The notes: generated from the sequence alone by a model not told the origin. Numbered from the stretch's first letter, positions 25,725 through 35,605 are shown. The stretch is DNA of 64,000 nucleotides from Allorhizobium undicola ORS 992 = ATCC 700741 (GCF_000621665.1 NZ_JHXQ01000021.1:1-64000); one strand, 5' to 3'. Program-made: numbers and translations.

Positions 25725-26537
25725 ATGTGTCGCTGGGCAGCCTATCGGGGAGAGCCGCTTTTCATCGAGGAACTCGTGTCCTCTCCTGCACATTCGCTCA
25801 TCGAGCAATCGGTCTGCGCCACCCGCGCCCGCACCTCTACCAATGCCGACGGCTTCGGCCTTGCCTGGTATGGCGACCGCGCCGAGCCGGGACGTTTCCG
25901 CGATGTGTTGCCCGCCTGGTCGGATTGCAATCTGAAAAGCATTGCCCGCCAGATCCGCTCGCGGCTGTTTCTGGCGCATGTGCGCGCCGCCACCCACGGC
26001 GCCACGCGGCGCGACAATTGCCATCCCTTCGTCTTCGAAAACTGGTCCTTCATGCATAATGGCCAGATCGACCACTTCGACCGTATCCGCCGCTCCATGG
26101 AGCAGATGCTGGACGACCGGCATTTCGGCGCCCGCCACGGCACGACGGACTCGGAGATGCTCTTTCTGCTGGCCATGCAGTTCGGGATGCAGGAAAGGCC
26201 GCTGGCGGCCATGGCGGAAGCCATCGGCTTCGTGGAGGGCCTCAGCCTGCACATGACGGGAGAGACGCGGGTGCGCTTCACCGCCGCCTTTTCCGATGGC
26301 GAAACGCTTTATGCCGTGCGCTATTCCACGGACGAATTTGCACCCACGCTCTATGCAGGCCCGATGGGACCTGCGGGCGGCTATTGCATCGTTTCCGAAC
26401 CGCTGGATGACAATAGCGAAAGCTGGGTGGAAATTCCGGCTGGCAGCGCCGTCATCCTCGGGCAGGACGGGCTGAACATCGCCGATTTCCAGCCCGATGG
26501 CGCCCGCCTTGCAACCCCTCAGCGCGAAATGGCCTGA
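25725..26537 (+). CDS. Class II glutamine amidotransferase (YafJ/EgtC-like)
   Basis: A 270-residue N-terminal-nucleophile amidotransferase domain standing alone. Cys2 of MCRWAAYRGEP becomes the N-terminal nucleophile after Met removal, which fixes the start at 25725. Other class II features are DGFGLAWYG, FLAHVRAATHGATRRDNCHPF, ENWSFMHNGQI and GTTDSEMLF. Such proteins hydrolyse glutamine or a gamma-glutamyl bond. The acceptor reaction is unknown, and no egt genes are nearby. Confidence 0.88.
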   Translation: MCRWAAYRGEPLFIEELVSSPAHSLIEQSVCATRARTSTNADGFGLAWYGDRAEPGRFRDVLPAWSDCNLKSIARQIRSRLFLAHVRAATHGATRRDNCHPFVFENWSFMHNGQIDHFDRIRRSMEQMLDDRHFGARHGTTDSEMLFLLAMQFGMQERPLAAMAEAIGFVEGLSLHMTGETRVRFTAAFSDGETLYAVRYSTDEFAPTLYAGPMGPAGGYCIVSEPLDDNSESWVEIPAGSAVILGQDGLNIADFQPDGARLATPQREMA

Positions 26538-26559
26538 TTGGTCCCAAAGCGCATCTGTC

Positions 26560-27489
26560 TCAGCCTTGTAAATGCGCGACCAGATTGACCGTCTCTTTCT
26601 GAAAAAGCCGCGCAGACGGCGATAGCGGCGTATTGGCTGGCCAGATCAGACCAATCGGCTCGATGGCCAGTGTCAAAGGCAGGGGAAGGATTTGGCACAG
26701 CCCCTGCTCGCGCCAGCTTTCCGCATGATTCTGCGTGACCAGCGACAAGGCAGGCGTTGCCTGCAAGAAAGCCGTGAGATAGGGCAAGGAGCCGATTTCC
26801 ACCCGCATTTGCGGAAATGGCAGACGAAGTTCCGATAAGAAGTCGGCAAAGTGGTTGCGCGTCGGCGTGCCCGGCAGGGGCAGGCACCACAGGCACTCCA
26901 TGGCCTCCACCCAGCTGATCCTTGCCCTTTGAAGCAGCGGATGCCCGGCGCTGGCAACCACGACATAATGGGGAGATGGAATGGCCATGCCTTCCAGATC
27001 GGAAGCCATCAGCCGCGGCACCATGCGTCCAAAGGCAAGATCCACCCGGCCCGTTCTGAGCGCCTTCAGCACTTCCGGCAGGGTTTCCTCGTATAATTGC
27101 AGCGTCACGCGCGGATATTGCACCTTCATGGCGGCAAAGATTCGGGAAATGACCGGAGAAATGGAAAGCGCCTGCGCACCGATGCGCAAAAGGCCCGCAC
27201 CGCCCTCAGCCACCAGCGCCACCTCATCGCCCAGGATTTTCAGCTCACCCAGAATGCGCCGCGCCGCCTGAATGACCTGCTGGCCCGCAAGCGTCGAAAC
27301 CACGCCACGCCCGCGCCGCTCGAATAGCTGAACACCTGCCAGTTGCTCCACCTCCCCGACCATTTTGGAAATAGCCGCCTGGGTGACGAACATGTCCTCC
27401 GCCGCACGGCTGATGCTGCCGCGCTCCTCAATGGCGAGAATGACCCGCAACTGCCTGAGTTTTAAGCGCTCCACCCAGTCCGTCTTCAA
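26560..27489 (-). CDS. LysR-family regulator of the adjacent MFS/M20 genes
   Basis: A 309-residue LysR regulator. The DNA-binding helix is LRVILAIEERGSISRAAEDMFVTQAAISKMVGEVE, which resembles the PcaQ/GbpR group. The only plausible start is TTG 27489: no ATG lies between the upstream in-frame stop and this codon, and AAGGTGAT precedes it. It is divergent from the MFS transporter, with a LysR-type palindrome between them, and probably activates that operon in response to its substrate. Confidence 0.85.
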   Translation of the reverse strand: MKTDWVERLKLRQLRVILAIEERGSISRAAEDMFVTQAAISKMVGEVEQLAGVQLFERRGRGVVSTLAGQQVIQAARRILGELKILGDEVALVAEGGAGLLRIGAQALSISPVISRIFAAMKVQYPRVTLQLYEETLPEVLKALRTGRVDLAFGRMVPRLMASDLEGMAIPSPHYVVVASAGHPLLQRARISWVEAMECLWCLPLPGTPTRNHFADFLSELRLPFPQMRVEIGSLPYLTAFLQATPALSLVTQNHAESWREQGLCQILPLPLTLAIEPIGLIWPANTPLSPSARLFQKETVNLVAHLQG

Positions 27490-27552
27490 ACCATCACCTT
27501 TTCAGCATGTGTTCCTGCCACACCACCCGCTGGTATGCAGGGCTTCTGTTCC

Positions 27553-27578
27553 ATACTATAACCAAATTGTAATAGTAT
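27553..27578. promoter_or_regulatory. LysR-type operator between the regulator and MFS gene
   Basis: Perfect 7-bp arms ATACTAT (27553-27559) and ATAGTAT (27572-27578) with a 12-base centre contain the T-N11-A signature of LysR boxes. The site lies 64 bases from the regulator start and about 120 bases from the transporter start. Confidence 0.6.
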
Positions 27579-27696
27579 ATGGATGGCTTTTCAATTTTCG
27601 CGCGGTTTTTCTCCCTTTATCAAAAGAAGCGTCGGAGCAATCGGGCAAGATCAGCCCTTGAAAACCTCCGATATGAACCAAAAACGGGGAACGACC

Positions 27697-28983
27697 ATGA
27701 CGACCCTTACCTCTGAGCATATCAAGGCTCCATCACGCACGCGGGTAATTTCCGCCGTCTCCATCGGCAATGCGCTGGAATATTACGATCTGACCCTCTT
27801 TACCTTCTTTGCCGTGACGATCGGCAAGGTAGCCTTCCCTTCAGCCGATCCGACGGCGCAGATCCTGTTGTCGCTTGGCGTTTATGGCACTGGCTATTGC
27901 GCCCGCCCGCTGGGAGGATTGCTGATCGGCATGTTCGGCGACCGCTACGGGCGCAAGGCCGCCGTCAACCTGACACTGCTTTTGATGGCTATCGGCACGA
28001 TGATGATCGGCCTGACGCCAAGCCATGACGCCGCTGGCGTGCTGGCGCCCATCGTGGTGATTGCCGGACGTCTTTTGCAGGGCTTTTCCGCCGGGGGCGA
28101 GACCGGCGCGTCCACCACGCTTCTGGCGGAATCCGCCCCGCCCAATGAACGCGGTTTCTTTGCAAGCTGGCAACTGGCCAGCCAGGGTCTGGCCGTCGTC
28201 ATCGGCGCGGCCATCGTGTCCAGCCTCAATACGTTTCTGTCCCCTGAAGCCATGAATGACTGGGGCTGGCGCATTCCCTTCATCCTCGGCATTGTCATCG
28301 TTCCGATCGGCCTTTTCCTGCGCTCGGCGGTGGAAGAAACGCTGGATGTCGATACCGCCAGCAAGGCCCGCGCGGAAAATCCGGTGGGAAGCGTCATCAC
28401 GCTGCACTGGACACGCACGCTCTGGGCGGTGCTGGCGCTTCTGGGGGCCAATGCCGCCTATGTCATCCTCAATCTCTATGTGCCAACCTTCGGCGTGCGC
28501 GAATTGCACATGTCGCCGGCCACTGCCTCAACCGCCGCGCTGGTGGGCGGCATTTCCATGGTGATCTTTGCACCGCTCGGCGGGCTGCTCAGTGACCGCT
28601 ACGGCCGCAAACTGCCGCTGATCCTCTCACGCATCGCCATTCTGGCGCTGGTCTACCCCGCCTTTCTGGTGGTGGTCGAAACGAACAGCCCCGCCGTTCT
28701 TCTCATCATGGTCGCGGTCATGAGCGCCATTCAGGGCCTGGGCTCCGGACTGATGATCGCCATTGTCGAGAATTTCCCCAAGACGGTCCGCGTGACCGGC
28801 CTTTCGGCGGCCTATGCCATCGGTGTCATGCTGAGCGGCGGTTTTGGCCAGATGATCGTGACCTGGCTGATCTCCACCACCGGCAGCAAGCTGGCGCCCG
28901 CCCTTTATGTCATTCTGATCGGGGCATTTTCCCTGATCGGCGTGTGGAATATGTTCAAGCCACTGCAAACGGAAAAGGCCTGA
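27697..28983 (+). CDS. MFS metabolite:H+ symporter
   Basis: A 428-residue major facilitator transporter of the metabolite:H+ symporter type (proline/shikimate/citrate class). It has about 12 membrane helices. Signature loops are GNALEYYDLTLFTFFA, CARPLGGLLIGMFGDRYGRKAA, GETGASTTLLAESAPPNERGFF and GLLSDRYGRKLPL. ATG 27697 is preferred because GGGGA precedes it; ATG 27673 is in frame. It is followed after 4 bases by an M20 hydrolase, so import and hydrolysis of the same amide or acyl-amino acid is likely. Confidence 0.85.
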   Translation: MTTLTSEHIKAPSRTRVISAVSIGNALEYYDLTLFTFFAVTIGKVAFPSADPTAQILLSLGVYGTGYCARPLGGLLIGMFGDRYGRKAAVNLTLLLMAIGTMMIGLTPSHDAAGVLAPIVVIAGRLLQGFSAGGETGASTTLLAESAPPNERGFFASWQLASQGLAVVIGAAIVSSLNTFLSPEAMNDWGWRIPFILGIVIVPIGLFLRSAVEETLDVDTASKARAENPVGSVITLHWTRTLWAVLALLGANAAYVILNLYVPTFGVRELHMSPATASTAALVGGISMVIFAPLGGLLSDRYGRKLPLILSRIAILALVYPAFLVVVETNSPAVLLIMVAVMSAIQGLGSGLMIAIVENFPKTVRVTGLSAAYAIGVMLSGGFGQMIVTWLISTTGSKLAPALYVILIGAFSLIGVWNMFKPLQTEKA

Positions 28984-28987
28984 CAGC

Positions 28988-30406
28988 ATGAAGAACACCC
29001 GCACCCTGCCCGACATCGTTGACCACCACGCAGAACCCTTCGTGGCGCTCGCCGACACCATCTGGGCAATGCCGGAAATCTGCTACACCGAACACCGCTC
29101 GGCGGCAGAGCATGAGGCCATGGCCCGCGCCGGCGGCTTTCGTGTCACCACCGGCATTGCCGGCATTCCAACGGCACTGATGGCGGAAGCTGGCGAGGGC
29201 GGACCCGTCATCGCCATTCTTGGCGAGTATGACGCCCTGCCCGGCCTCAGCCAGGAAGCGGGCGTTGCGCAGTATCGGCCCGTGGAGGCAGGCGGCCATG
29301 GTCATGGCTGCGGCCACAACCTTCTGGGCTCTGCGGCGCTTCTGGCCGCCACCGCCGTCAAGCAGTGGCTGGAGGAACAGGGCCTGCCCGGACGGGTGCG
29401 CTATTATGGCTGCCCCGCCGAGGAAGGTGGTGCCGCCAAGACATTCATGGTGCGCGCGGGCGCCTTCGACGATGTGGATATTGCGCTTTGCTGGCATCCG
29501 CATTGCTTCACGGAGGTGACACCGCCGCATTCGCTGGCCAATACCCGCATGGATTTCAGCTTTACGGGCCGCGCCTCGCACGCTGCCGCCTTTCCGCATC
29601 TGGGGCGCAGCGCACTCGATGCGGTGGAGCTGATGAGCGTCGGCGTGAATTACATGCGCGAGCATATGCCAAGCGACGCGCGCATCCATTACGCCGTTCT
29701 GGACACTGGCGGCGTTGCGCCAAACGTGGTGCAGGCCCATGCCAGGGTGCGTTATTCCATTCGCGCCACGGACCTGCCCGGCATGGTGGAACTGGTGGAA
29801 CGGGTGAAAAAAGTGGCCGAAGGCGCCGCCCTGATGACGGAAACCCGCGTGGAGGCCAGCATTGTCAGCGCGGTTTCGAACCTGCTTGGCAATACGCCGC
29901 TGGAAACGGCCATGAACGACGTGCTGACGAAGCTTGGCGGGGTGAGCTTCGACGATGAGGATCGCGCCTTTGCCGCCGCCATTCGCAAGAGCCTGAGCGA
30001 CAACGACATTGCCAGCGCCTTCAAGGGCGTTGGCCTGGAGCGCAACGACGATGTGCTGTTCGAGGGCGTTGTGCCGCAGGCTTCGCCGCGCCAGTTGATG
30101 ATGGGCTCCACCGATGTCGGCGATGTCAGTTGGGCCGTGCCGACCGTGCAGGCCCATGCCGCGCTTTTTGCCATCGGCACGCCGTTCCATTCCTGGCAAC
30201 TGGTGGCGCAGGGCAAATCCCCCGCCGCCCACAAGGGCATGGTTTTCGTGGCAAAGGCCATGGCGATGGTGGCAGAACGCGCCCTCAGCGAACCGGCCCT
30301 GATTACCGCGGCAAAACAGGATCTCGACCGCCGGCGTGGTGGCCATGCCTATCAATGCCCCATGCCGCCAGACGTGGCCCCGCCGCTGACCATGTCGCTG
30401 AAATGA
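28988..30406 (+). CDS. M20-family amidohydrolase (AbgB-like)
   Basis: A 472-residue metallohydrolase of the M20D/AbgB group, which cleaves p-aminobenzoyl-glutamate or related N-acyl amino acids. Metal-site motifs are ILGEYDALPGLSQEAG, GGHGHGCGHNLLG and CPAEEGGAAKTFMVRAG; the dimerisation domain starts near SFTGRASHAAAFPHLG. It is co-transcribed with the upstream symporter. LysR, MFS and M20 hydrolase together resemble an abg-type salvage module, but the substrate is unproven. Confidence 0.85.
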   Translation: MKNTRTLPDIVDHHAEPFVALADTIWAMPEICYTEHRSAAEHEAMARAGGFRVTTGIAGIPTALMAEAGEGGPVIAILGEYDALPGLSQEAGVAQYRPVEAGGHGHGCGHNLLGSAALLAATAVKQWLEEQGLPGRVRYYGCPAEEGGAAKTFMVRAGAFDDVDIALCWHPHCFTEVTPPHSLANTRMDFSFTGRASHAAAFPHLGRSALDAVELMSVGVNYMREHMPSDARIHYAVLDTGGVAPNVVQAHARVRYSIRATDLPGMVELVERVKKVAEGAALMTETRVEASIVSAVSNLLGNTPLETAMNDVLTKLGGVSFDDEDRAFAAAIRKSLSDNDIASAFKGVGLERNDDVLFEGVVPQASPRQLMMGSTDVGDVSWAVPTVQAHAALFAIGTPFHSWQLVAQGKSPAAHKGMVFVAKAMAMVAERALSEPALITAAKQDLDRRRGGHAYQCPMPPDVAPPLTMSLK

Positions 30407-30433
30407 AAAATGGCCGGTCAAACCGGCCATTTT
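30407..30433. terminator. Bidirectional terminator after the M20 hydrolase
   Basis: A 12-bp perfect stem AAAATGGCCGGT and ACCGGCCATTTT with a 3-base loop starts right after the stop codon. A and T tracts on both sides allow it to work in both directions. Confidence 0.85.
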
Positions 30434-30450
30434 CAGAGCATATTTACAGT

Positions 30451-30496
30451 GTTACAGCGTCCTTTGGCCGTTTGATGAAACGCAGGACGCTGTAAC
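30451..30496. repeat. Partial family A palindrome downstream of grpE
   Basis: The arms GTTACAGCGTCC (30451-30462) and GGACGCTGTAAC (30485-30496) match the first palindrome of family A (ACGCTGTAAC); the centre differs. It lies 11 bases past the grpE stop and may serve as its terminator. Confidence 0.65.
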
Positions 30497-30507
30497 AGCT
30501 TCTGGTA

Positions 30508-31146
30508 TTACGCGGATTTGCCAGACTCGTCGCCGGCCGCTTCCGTCTTCGGGCCGCCCTTGGCAACACCCACCATTGCGGGGCGCAGAACCCGCTCGCC
30601 AATGGTGTAACCGGCCTGTACCACCTGAACCACCGTATTGTTGGGAACATTCGGGTTTGGCACTTCAAACATGGCCTGATGGAAATTGGGATCGAAACGC
30701 TGGCCTTCCGGCTCGATCTTCTTTACACCGTGGCGCTCAAGCGTGGAAAGCATGGCGCGCTCGGTCATTTCCACCCCTTCGATCAGCGAGGCAAGACCGG
30801 CTTCGGCTGCGGCGCGGGCTTCCGCCGGAACGGCTTCGATGGCGCGGCGAAGATTGTCGGACACCGCCAGCATGTCGCGGGCAAAGCCGGTGACGGCGTA
30901 GCTTTTTGCGTCCTTCACATCGCGTTCGGTGCGGCGGCGCAGATTGTCCATGTCGGCGGCCAGCCGCAGGAAACGGTCGCGCAGCTCGGAATTTTCCGCC
31001 TGAAGCGCGGCCAGCGGATCTGGCGTTTCGACCTTCGCCTCGTCTGCTGCCCCTCCGGCGTTCTGATCGCTATTGTCGATTGCGGCTTGCGCCGGGGCCT
31101 CGGCCGCAGCAGCGTCAGGTCCGTTCTTGGTTGTGTCATCGGTCAT
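30508..31146 (-). CDS. grpE: Nucleotide exchange factor for DnaK
   Basis: A 212-residue GrpE. The N-terminal 40 residues are acidic and Ala-rich, then a long coiled coil runs through [37 protein letters not shown], and the C-terminal beta domain contains [20 protein letters not shown] and [17 protein letters not shown]. It resets the DnaK chaperone by ADP release. It lies 118 bases downstream of hrcA on the same strand. No dnaK or dnaJ is in the window. Confidence 0.96.
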   Translation of the reverse strand: MTDDTTKNGPDAAAAEAPAQAAIDNSDQNAGGAADEAKVETPDPLAALQAENSELRDRFLRLAADMDNLRRRTERDVKDAKSYAVTGFARDMLAVSDNLRRAIEAVPAEARAAAEAGLASLIEGVEMTERAMLSTLERHGVKKIEPEGQRFDPNFHQAMFEVPNPNVPNNTVVQVVQAGYTIGERVLRPAMVGVAKGGPKTEAAGDESGKSA

Positions 31147-31264
31147 GACGTTCTCCGGTATGCATGTTGTCCGGTCCGCATATCAGCGTTCGGACCGTAA
31201 AAATCAAGACTTCGTGTTGAGGAGAATGACAGGCAGAAGCAATGGAAGACGAAGGTGCACGCCT

Positions 31265-32350
31265 TCAGCCTCCCTTGCGGGACAGCCGCGCCATGATCTG
31301 GGCGGTATAATCCACCATGGGCACGATGCGCGAATAGTTCAACCGCGTCGGTCCGATCACGCCGACGGCGCCGACGATCCGGTCATCGCCATCGCGATAG
31401 GGCGCGACGATCAGCGAGGAGCCGGAAAGCGAAAACAGCTTGTTTTCCGAACCGATGAAGATGCGCACACCCGGCCCCGTTTCCGCGAGGCTGAGGATTT
31501 CGATCAGGCTTTCCTTCCGCTCCAGATCGTCGAACAGCAGGCGCAATCGATCCATGTCGTCCGTGCCACCAAGGCCTTCCAGCAGGTTGGCGCGCCCGCG
31601 CACGATCAGCCGGGTGGGCTTGTCGCCCTCCCCGCCGGACCAGATCGCCAGCCCCCGCTCCACCAGGTCGCGGGAAAGCGCATCCAGCTCGTATTCCACC
31701 TGGCCTTTCAGTTTTTCAAGCTGGCTTTTCACTTCATGCAGCGTCTGGCCCGCCAGATGCGCATTGAGGAAATTGGCCGCCTCCGTGAGCTGCGAGGCGG
31801 TAATGCCCGCCGGAAGCTCGATGATACGGTTTTCAACCTGGTTGTGTTCACCCACCAGCACGGCGAGCGCCTTGGTGGGCTCGAGCCTTATGAATTCCAC
31901 ATGCTTGAGAACCGGATCGGACTTGGCGGCAATGACCAGACCCGCCCCACGCGACAGGCCAGACAACATGCGGCTGGCCTCGTTGAACACGCCTTCCATC
32001 GACTGATCGTCTTCGGAGGGCCGGATCTGGCGCTCGATGGAGCCGCGTTCCTCGTCGGAAAGACTGCCGACCTGCATGAACGCATCCACGAAAAATCTGA
32101 GCCCGATCTGGGTGGGAAGCCTTCCGGCACTGACATGCGGCGAATAGATCAGCCCCAATTCCTCCAGATCGCTCATCACGTTGCGCACGGAGGCTGGCGA
32201 AAGCGCCATGGGCAGAATACGCGACAGATTGCGCGAGCCGAGCGGCTCGCCCGATTCGAGATAGGATTCAACGATACGCCGAAAGATTTCCCGCGACCTG
32301 TCATCCAGGCCCGCCGAACCCTGCATGTCCCTGATCGTGCCGCTGCCCAT
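31265..32350 (-). CDS. hrcA: Heat-shock repressor HrcA
   Basis: A 361-residue repressor that normally binds CIRCE operators ahead of chaperone genes. The N-terminal winged helix is LDDRSREIFRRIVESYLESGEPLGSRNLSRILPMALSPASVRNVMSDLEELGLI, and the rest is the GAF-like dimerisation domain ending VDYTAQIMARLSRKGG. ATG 32350 is chosen because AAGG precedes it; later and earlier in-frame starts exist. No CIRCE sequence is present around hrcA or grpE, so its targets lie elsewhere. Confidence 0.94.
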   Translation of the reverse strand: MGSGTIRDMQGSAGLDDRSREIFRRIVESYLESGEPLGSRNLSRILPMALSPASVRNVMSDLEELGLIYSPHVSAGRLPTQIGLRFFVDAFMQVGSLSDEERGSIERQIRPSEDDQSMEGVFNEASRMLSGLSRGAGLVIAAKSDPVLKHVEFIRLEPTKALAVLVGEHNQVENRIIELPAGITASQLTEAANFLNAHLAGQTLHEVKSQLEKLKGQVEYELDALSRDLVERGLAIWSGGEGDKPTRLIVRGRANLLEGLGGTDDMDRLRLLFDDLERKESLIEILSLAETGPGVRIFIGSENKLFSLSGSSLIVAPYRDGDDRIVGAVGVIGPTRLNYSRIVPMVDYTAQIMARLSRKGG

Positions 32351-32426
32351 CCTGCCTTCGAAATCTTTTCTGAAATCCGGTCTTCTTGCGAAAACCGATG
32401 TTTGCGTTCCATCACCTGTCCTGACC

Positions 32427-32454
32427 AATATAGTTTGTCCGCTTCGCTTAACAA
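32427..32454 (-). promoter_or_regulatory. Candidate hrcA promoter
   Basis: On the minus strand TTGTTA (32454-32449), a 16-base spacer and TATATT (32432-32427) form a sigma-70-like promoter about 77 bases before hrcA. The divergent rph promoter must overlap this region. Confidence 0.45.
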
Positions 32455-32615
32455 CGGTATTTTAACGGCCTTTCGGCCGGGCTGCGGCTTTTCCTTTGCA
32501 AATGGCGCCAAGCGCTCGTAGAAGGCAGCGGAGTTCCCGACATGCGAGGCGCCAGGCCTGCTTCGGGCAGGATGGTGCAAGCGACCTCGCGGGCGCGGGC
32601 TTTTGGGAGAAGAGA

Positions 32616-33332
32616 ATGCGGCCTTCAGGCAGAAAAACCGACCAGATGCGCAAGGTGAGCTTCGAGCGCAATGTTTCCAAACATGCCGAAGGCTCCTGTC
32701 TCGTCAAATTTGGCGATACGCATGTGCTGTGCACCGCAAGCCTCGAAGAAAAGACCCCGCCATGGCTGCGCAACTCCGGCAAGGGCTGGGTGACAGCCGA
32801 ATACGGAATGCTGCCGCGCGCCACGGGAGAGCGCATGAAGCGGGAAGCCGCTTCCGGCAAGCAGGGCGGCCGCACGCTGGAAATCCAGCGGCTGATCGGC
32901 CGCTCGCTGCGTGCGGTGGTGAACCTGGAAGCCATGGGCGAGCGCCAGATTTCCATCGACTGCGACGTGCTTCAGGCCGATGGCGGCACCCGGACAGCCG
33001 CCATCACCGGCGCATGGCTGGCCCTGCATGATTGCCTGAAGTGGATGGAAAACCGCAACATGGTGAAGGTGGAGCGCGTGCTGAAAGATCATGTCGCCGC
33101 CATTTCCTGCGGAATTTTTGCCGCCCAGCCGGTCATCGACCTCGACTATCTGGAGGATTCGGCAGCCGAAACCGATGCCAATTTCGTCATGACCGGTTCA
33201 GGCGGCATCGTGGAAATCCAGGGCACCGCCGAAGGCAAGCCCTTCAGCCAGGAAGAATTCCTGACTTTGCTCGATCTTGCCCGCAACGGCATTGCCGAAC
33301 TGGTGGATCTGCAAAAGCAGGCACTGGCCTGA
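32616..33332 (+). CDS. rph: Ribonuclease PH
   Basis: A 238-residue phosphorolytic 3'-5' exoribonuclease that trims tRNA precursors. It begins [70 protein letters not shown] and [16 protein letters not shown] cover the RNA- and phosphate-binding surfaces. ATG 32616 follows GGAGAAGAG. It heads the rph-VOC-rdgB-hemW cluster typical of Rhizobiales and is divergent from hrcA. Confidence 0.96.
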   Translation: MRPSGRKTDQMRKVSFERNVSKHAEGSCLVKFGDTHVLCTASLEEKTPPWLRNSGKGWVTAEYGMLPRATGERMKREAASGKQGGRTLEIQRLIGRSLRAVVNLEAMGERQISIDCDVLQADGGTRTAAITGAWLALHDCLKWMENRNMVKVERVLKDHVAAISCGIFAAQPVIDLDYLEDSAAETDANFVMTGSGGIVEIQGTAEGKPFSQEEFLTLLDLARNGIAELVDLQKQALA

Positions 33333-33349
33333 GGGGGCAGACGACTGCA

Positions 33350-33763
33350 ATGGCCCTGCCGCTCGAAGCCGTTCTGGAAACCGCACTCTACGTCGATGAT
33401 CTCGATGCGGCAGAGCGGTTTTATGGCGGGCTTCTGGGCTTTGAAAAAATCCTGCGGGAGGGCGACCGTCATGTCTTCTATCGCTGCGGGCCCGGCGTTC
33501 TGCTGATTTTCAATCCGGCAGAAACCGTCAAGAGCCCGCCGGAAGGGGCCCTTCCCGTGCCGCCTCATGGAGCGCGCGGCCCCGGACATGTCTGCTTTCG
33601 CGTCAGCCGCGAGACAATGGAGCCGATCCGCACAAGCCTCGTGGCGGCAGGTGTGGCGATCGAATCCGATTTCAATTGGCCGAACGGGGCACGATCGATC
33701 TATTTCCGCGATCCGGCGGGAAACAGTCTGGAATGCGCCGAAGCACGGCTTTGGGGACTTTGA
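33350..33763 (+). CDS. VOC-family (glyoxalase/bleomycin-resistance-like) protein
   Basis: A 137-residue single VOC domain, with two beta-alpha-beta-beta-beta halves: [26 protein letters not shown], then [21 protein letters not shown] and [22 protein letters not shown]. Probable metal ligands are the His in PGHVCF and the Glu in NSLECAE. The substrate is unknown. It lies between rph and rdgB with short gaps on both sides and is probably co-transcribed. Confidence 0.85.
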   Translation: MALPLEAVLETALYVDDLDAAERFYGGLLGFEKILREGDRHVFYRCGPGVLLIFNPAETVKSPPEGALPVPPHGARGPGHVCFRVSRETMEPIRTSLVAAGVAIESDFNWPNGARSIYFRDPAGNSLECAEARLWGL

Positions 33764-33774
33764 CAGGACAGGAC

Positions 33775-34419
33775 ATGCGCAAGCTCGACACCAAAACCAT
33801 CGTGGTCGCCAGCCACAATAGCGGGAAAATCGCCGAAATCGCCGATCTCATCGGCCCCTTCGGCTTTTCCGCCAGATCCGCCCGCGAGCTGAACTTTGCC
33901 GAGCCGGAAGAAACCGGCACGACCTTCGAGCAAAACGCCGCCATCAAGGCGCTTGCCTCGGCCCATGCTTCCGGCCTGCCATCGCTATCGGACGATTCCG
34001 GCCTGGTCATCGACGCACTGGACGGCGCGCCCGGCGTCTACACGGCCAACTGGGCGGAGAATGCCGATGGCAGCCGCGATTTTGCCATGGCCATGGCCAA
34101 GGTGGAACAGGCGCTTGCCGACAAGGGCGCCATGGCGCCTTCTCAGCGCCGCGCCCGTTTCGTGAGCGTGCTGTGTCTGGCCTGGCCGGATGGGCACACG
34201 GAAATGTTCCGCGGCGAGGTGGAAGGCGCCATTGCCGCGGCCCCGCGCGGCACATCCGGCTTCGGCTACGACCCGATTTTCCAGCCGGAAGGCCATGAGC
34301 GCACCTTTGGCGAAATGACGGCCGAGGAAAAGCATGGCTGGAGGCCCGGCCAGCAGCAGGCGCTATCGCACCGCGCCCGCGCCTTCAAGCTTTTCGTCGA
34401 AACCTGCCTGGACGCCTGA
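33775..34419 (+). CDS. rdgB: dITP/XTP pyrophosphatase
   Basis: A 214-residue Ham1-family enzyme that hydrolyses ITP, dITP and XTP to keep deaminated purines out of DNA. Signature segments are [72 protein letters not shown] and [13 protein letters not shown] 33775 follows AGGACAGGAC. It sits 11 bases after the VOC gene and 4 before hemW. Confidence 0.95.
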   Translation: MRKLDTKTIVVASHNSGKIAEIADLIGPFGFSARSARELNFAEPEETGTTFEQNAAIKALASAHASGLPSLSDDSGLVIDALDGAPGVYTANWAENADGSRDFAMAMAKVEQALADKGAMAPSQRRARFVSVLCLAWPDGHTEMFRGEVEGAIAAAPRGTSGFGYDPIFQPEGHERTFGEMTAEEKHGWRPGQQQALSHRARAFKLFVETCLDA

Positions 34420-34423
34420 GCAT

Positions 34424-35605
34424 ATGGCCGAACCCACGTCTCTTCTTCTGCCCGATACGGGTGAGCCGGGTTTCGGCATCTATATTCATTGGCCCTTCTG
34501 TGCAGCCAAATGCCCCTATTGCGACTTCAACAGCCATGTCCGCCACCAGAAGATCGACCAACCGCGCTTTGCAGCTGCCTTTCTGAAGGAAATGCAGGAG
34601 ATGCGCGAGTTGAGCGGCCCGAAAACCGTGACCAGCATTTTCATGGGCGGCGGCACGCCTTCGCTGATGGACCCGCAAACCGTGGCCACCATTCTCGACG
34701 GTATTGCGCGCTTCTGGAACGTGCCGCGCGGCATCGAAATCACCATGGAAGCCAACCCGACCAGCGTGGAGGCAGAGCGGTTTCGCGGCTACCGCGCCGC
34801 CGGTGTCAATCGCGTTTCCCTTGGCGTGCAGGCTCTGAACGACCGCGACCTGAAATTTCTGGGCCGTCTGCATTCGGTGGAAGACGCGCTGAAAGCCGTG
34901 CGGCTTGCCCGCGAGATCTTTCCGCGCATGTCCTTCGACCTCATCTATGCCCGCCCGAACCAGACGGTGAGCGAATGGGAAGAGGAACTGAAACAGGCGA
35001 TTTCCTATGCTGTCGATCATTTGTCGCTCTATCAATTGACCATCGAGGAAGGCACGCCCTTTTTCGGCCTGCACAAGGCAGGCAAGATCATTACTCCCGA
35101 TGAAGACCGTGCCGCCGAACTCTACGAGGCCACGCAGGACCTGACCGCAGCTCAGGGCCTCCCGGCTTACGAGGTCTCCAATCACGCCCGTCCCGGCGCG
35201 GAGAGCCGTCACAATCTCACCTATTGGCGCTATGGCGATTATGCCGGTATTGGTCCGGGCGCCCATGGCCGCTTGTCTCATGGCCCGGCCAAACTGGCCA
35301 CCGCCACCGAGCGCAACCCGGAACGCTGGCTGGAGCAGGTAGAGGCCCGTGGCCACGGCATGGTGGAGCAGGAAGCGCTCAACCGGGACGAACAGGCCGA
35401 CGAATTGCTGCTGATGGGCCTGAGGCTCAGGGAGGGCGTCGATCTCGCCCGTTGGCAGGAGCTGTCGGGGCGCGATCCGGATCCGGCGCGCGAGCAATTT
35501 TTACTGGAACACGGTTTCATAGAACGGCTTGGCAATTCCCGTCTGCGCTGCACGCCCAAGGGAATGCTGGTGCTGGATGCTGTCGTTGCCGATCTGGCCT
35601 GCTGA
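34424..35605 (+). CDS. hemW: Radical SAM heme chaperone HemW
   Basis: A 393-residue protein. The 4Fe-4S radical SAM motif is C-A-A-K-C-P-Y-C in IHWPFCAAKCPYCDF. GGGTPSLM, RVSLGVQALND and LSLYQLTIEEGTPF are typical of the HemN/HemW family, and the C-terminal HemN domain is present. HemW delivers heme rather than oxidising coproporphyrinogen; the shorter length and its place in the rph-rdgB operon support HemW over HemN. A strong terminator follows. Confidence 0.93.
   Translation: MAEPTSLLLPDTGEPGFGIYIHWPFCAAKCPYCDFNSHVRHQKIDQPRFAAAFLKEMQEMRELSGPKTVTSIFMGGGTPSLMDPQTVATILDGIARFWNVPRGIEITMEANPTSVEAERFRGYRAAGVNRVSLGVQALNDRDLKFLGRLHSVEDALKAVRLAREIFPRMSFDLIYARPNQTVSEWEEELKQAISYAVDHLSLYQLTIEEGTPFFGLHKAGKIITPDEDRAAELYEATQDLTAAQGLPAYEVSNHARPGAESRHNLTYWRYGDYAGIGPGAHGRLSHGPAKLATATERNPERWLEQVEARGHGMVEQEALNRDEQADELLLMGLRLREGVDLARWQELSGRDPDPAREQFLLEHGFIERLGNSRLRCTPKGMLVLDAVVADLAC

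Noticed and set aside
28988-30406. Assigning the M20 hydrolase as abgB
   Set aside because: The partner abgA is absent and the transporter is MFS rather than AbgT, so only AbgB-like is justified.
31147-32615. CIRCE element controlling hrcA-grpE
   Set aside because: No TTAGCACTC-N9-GAGTGCTAA sequence is present in the intergenic stretches.
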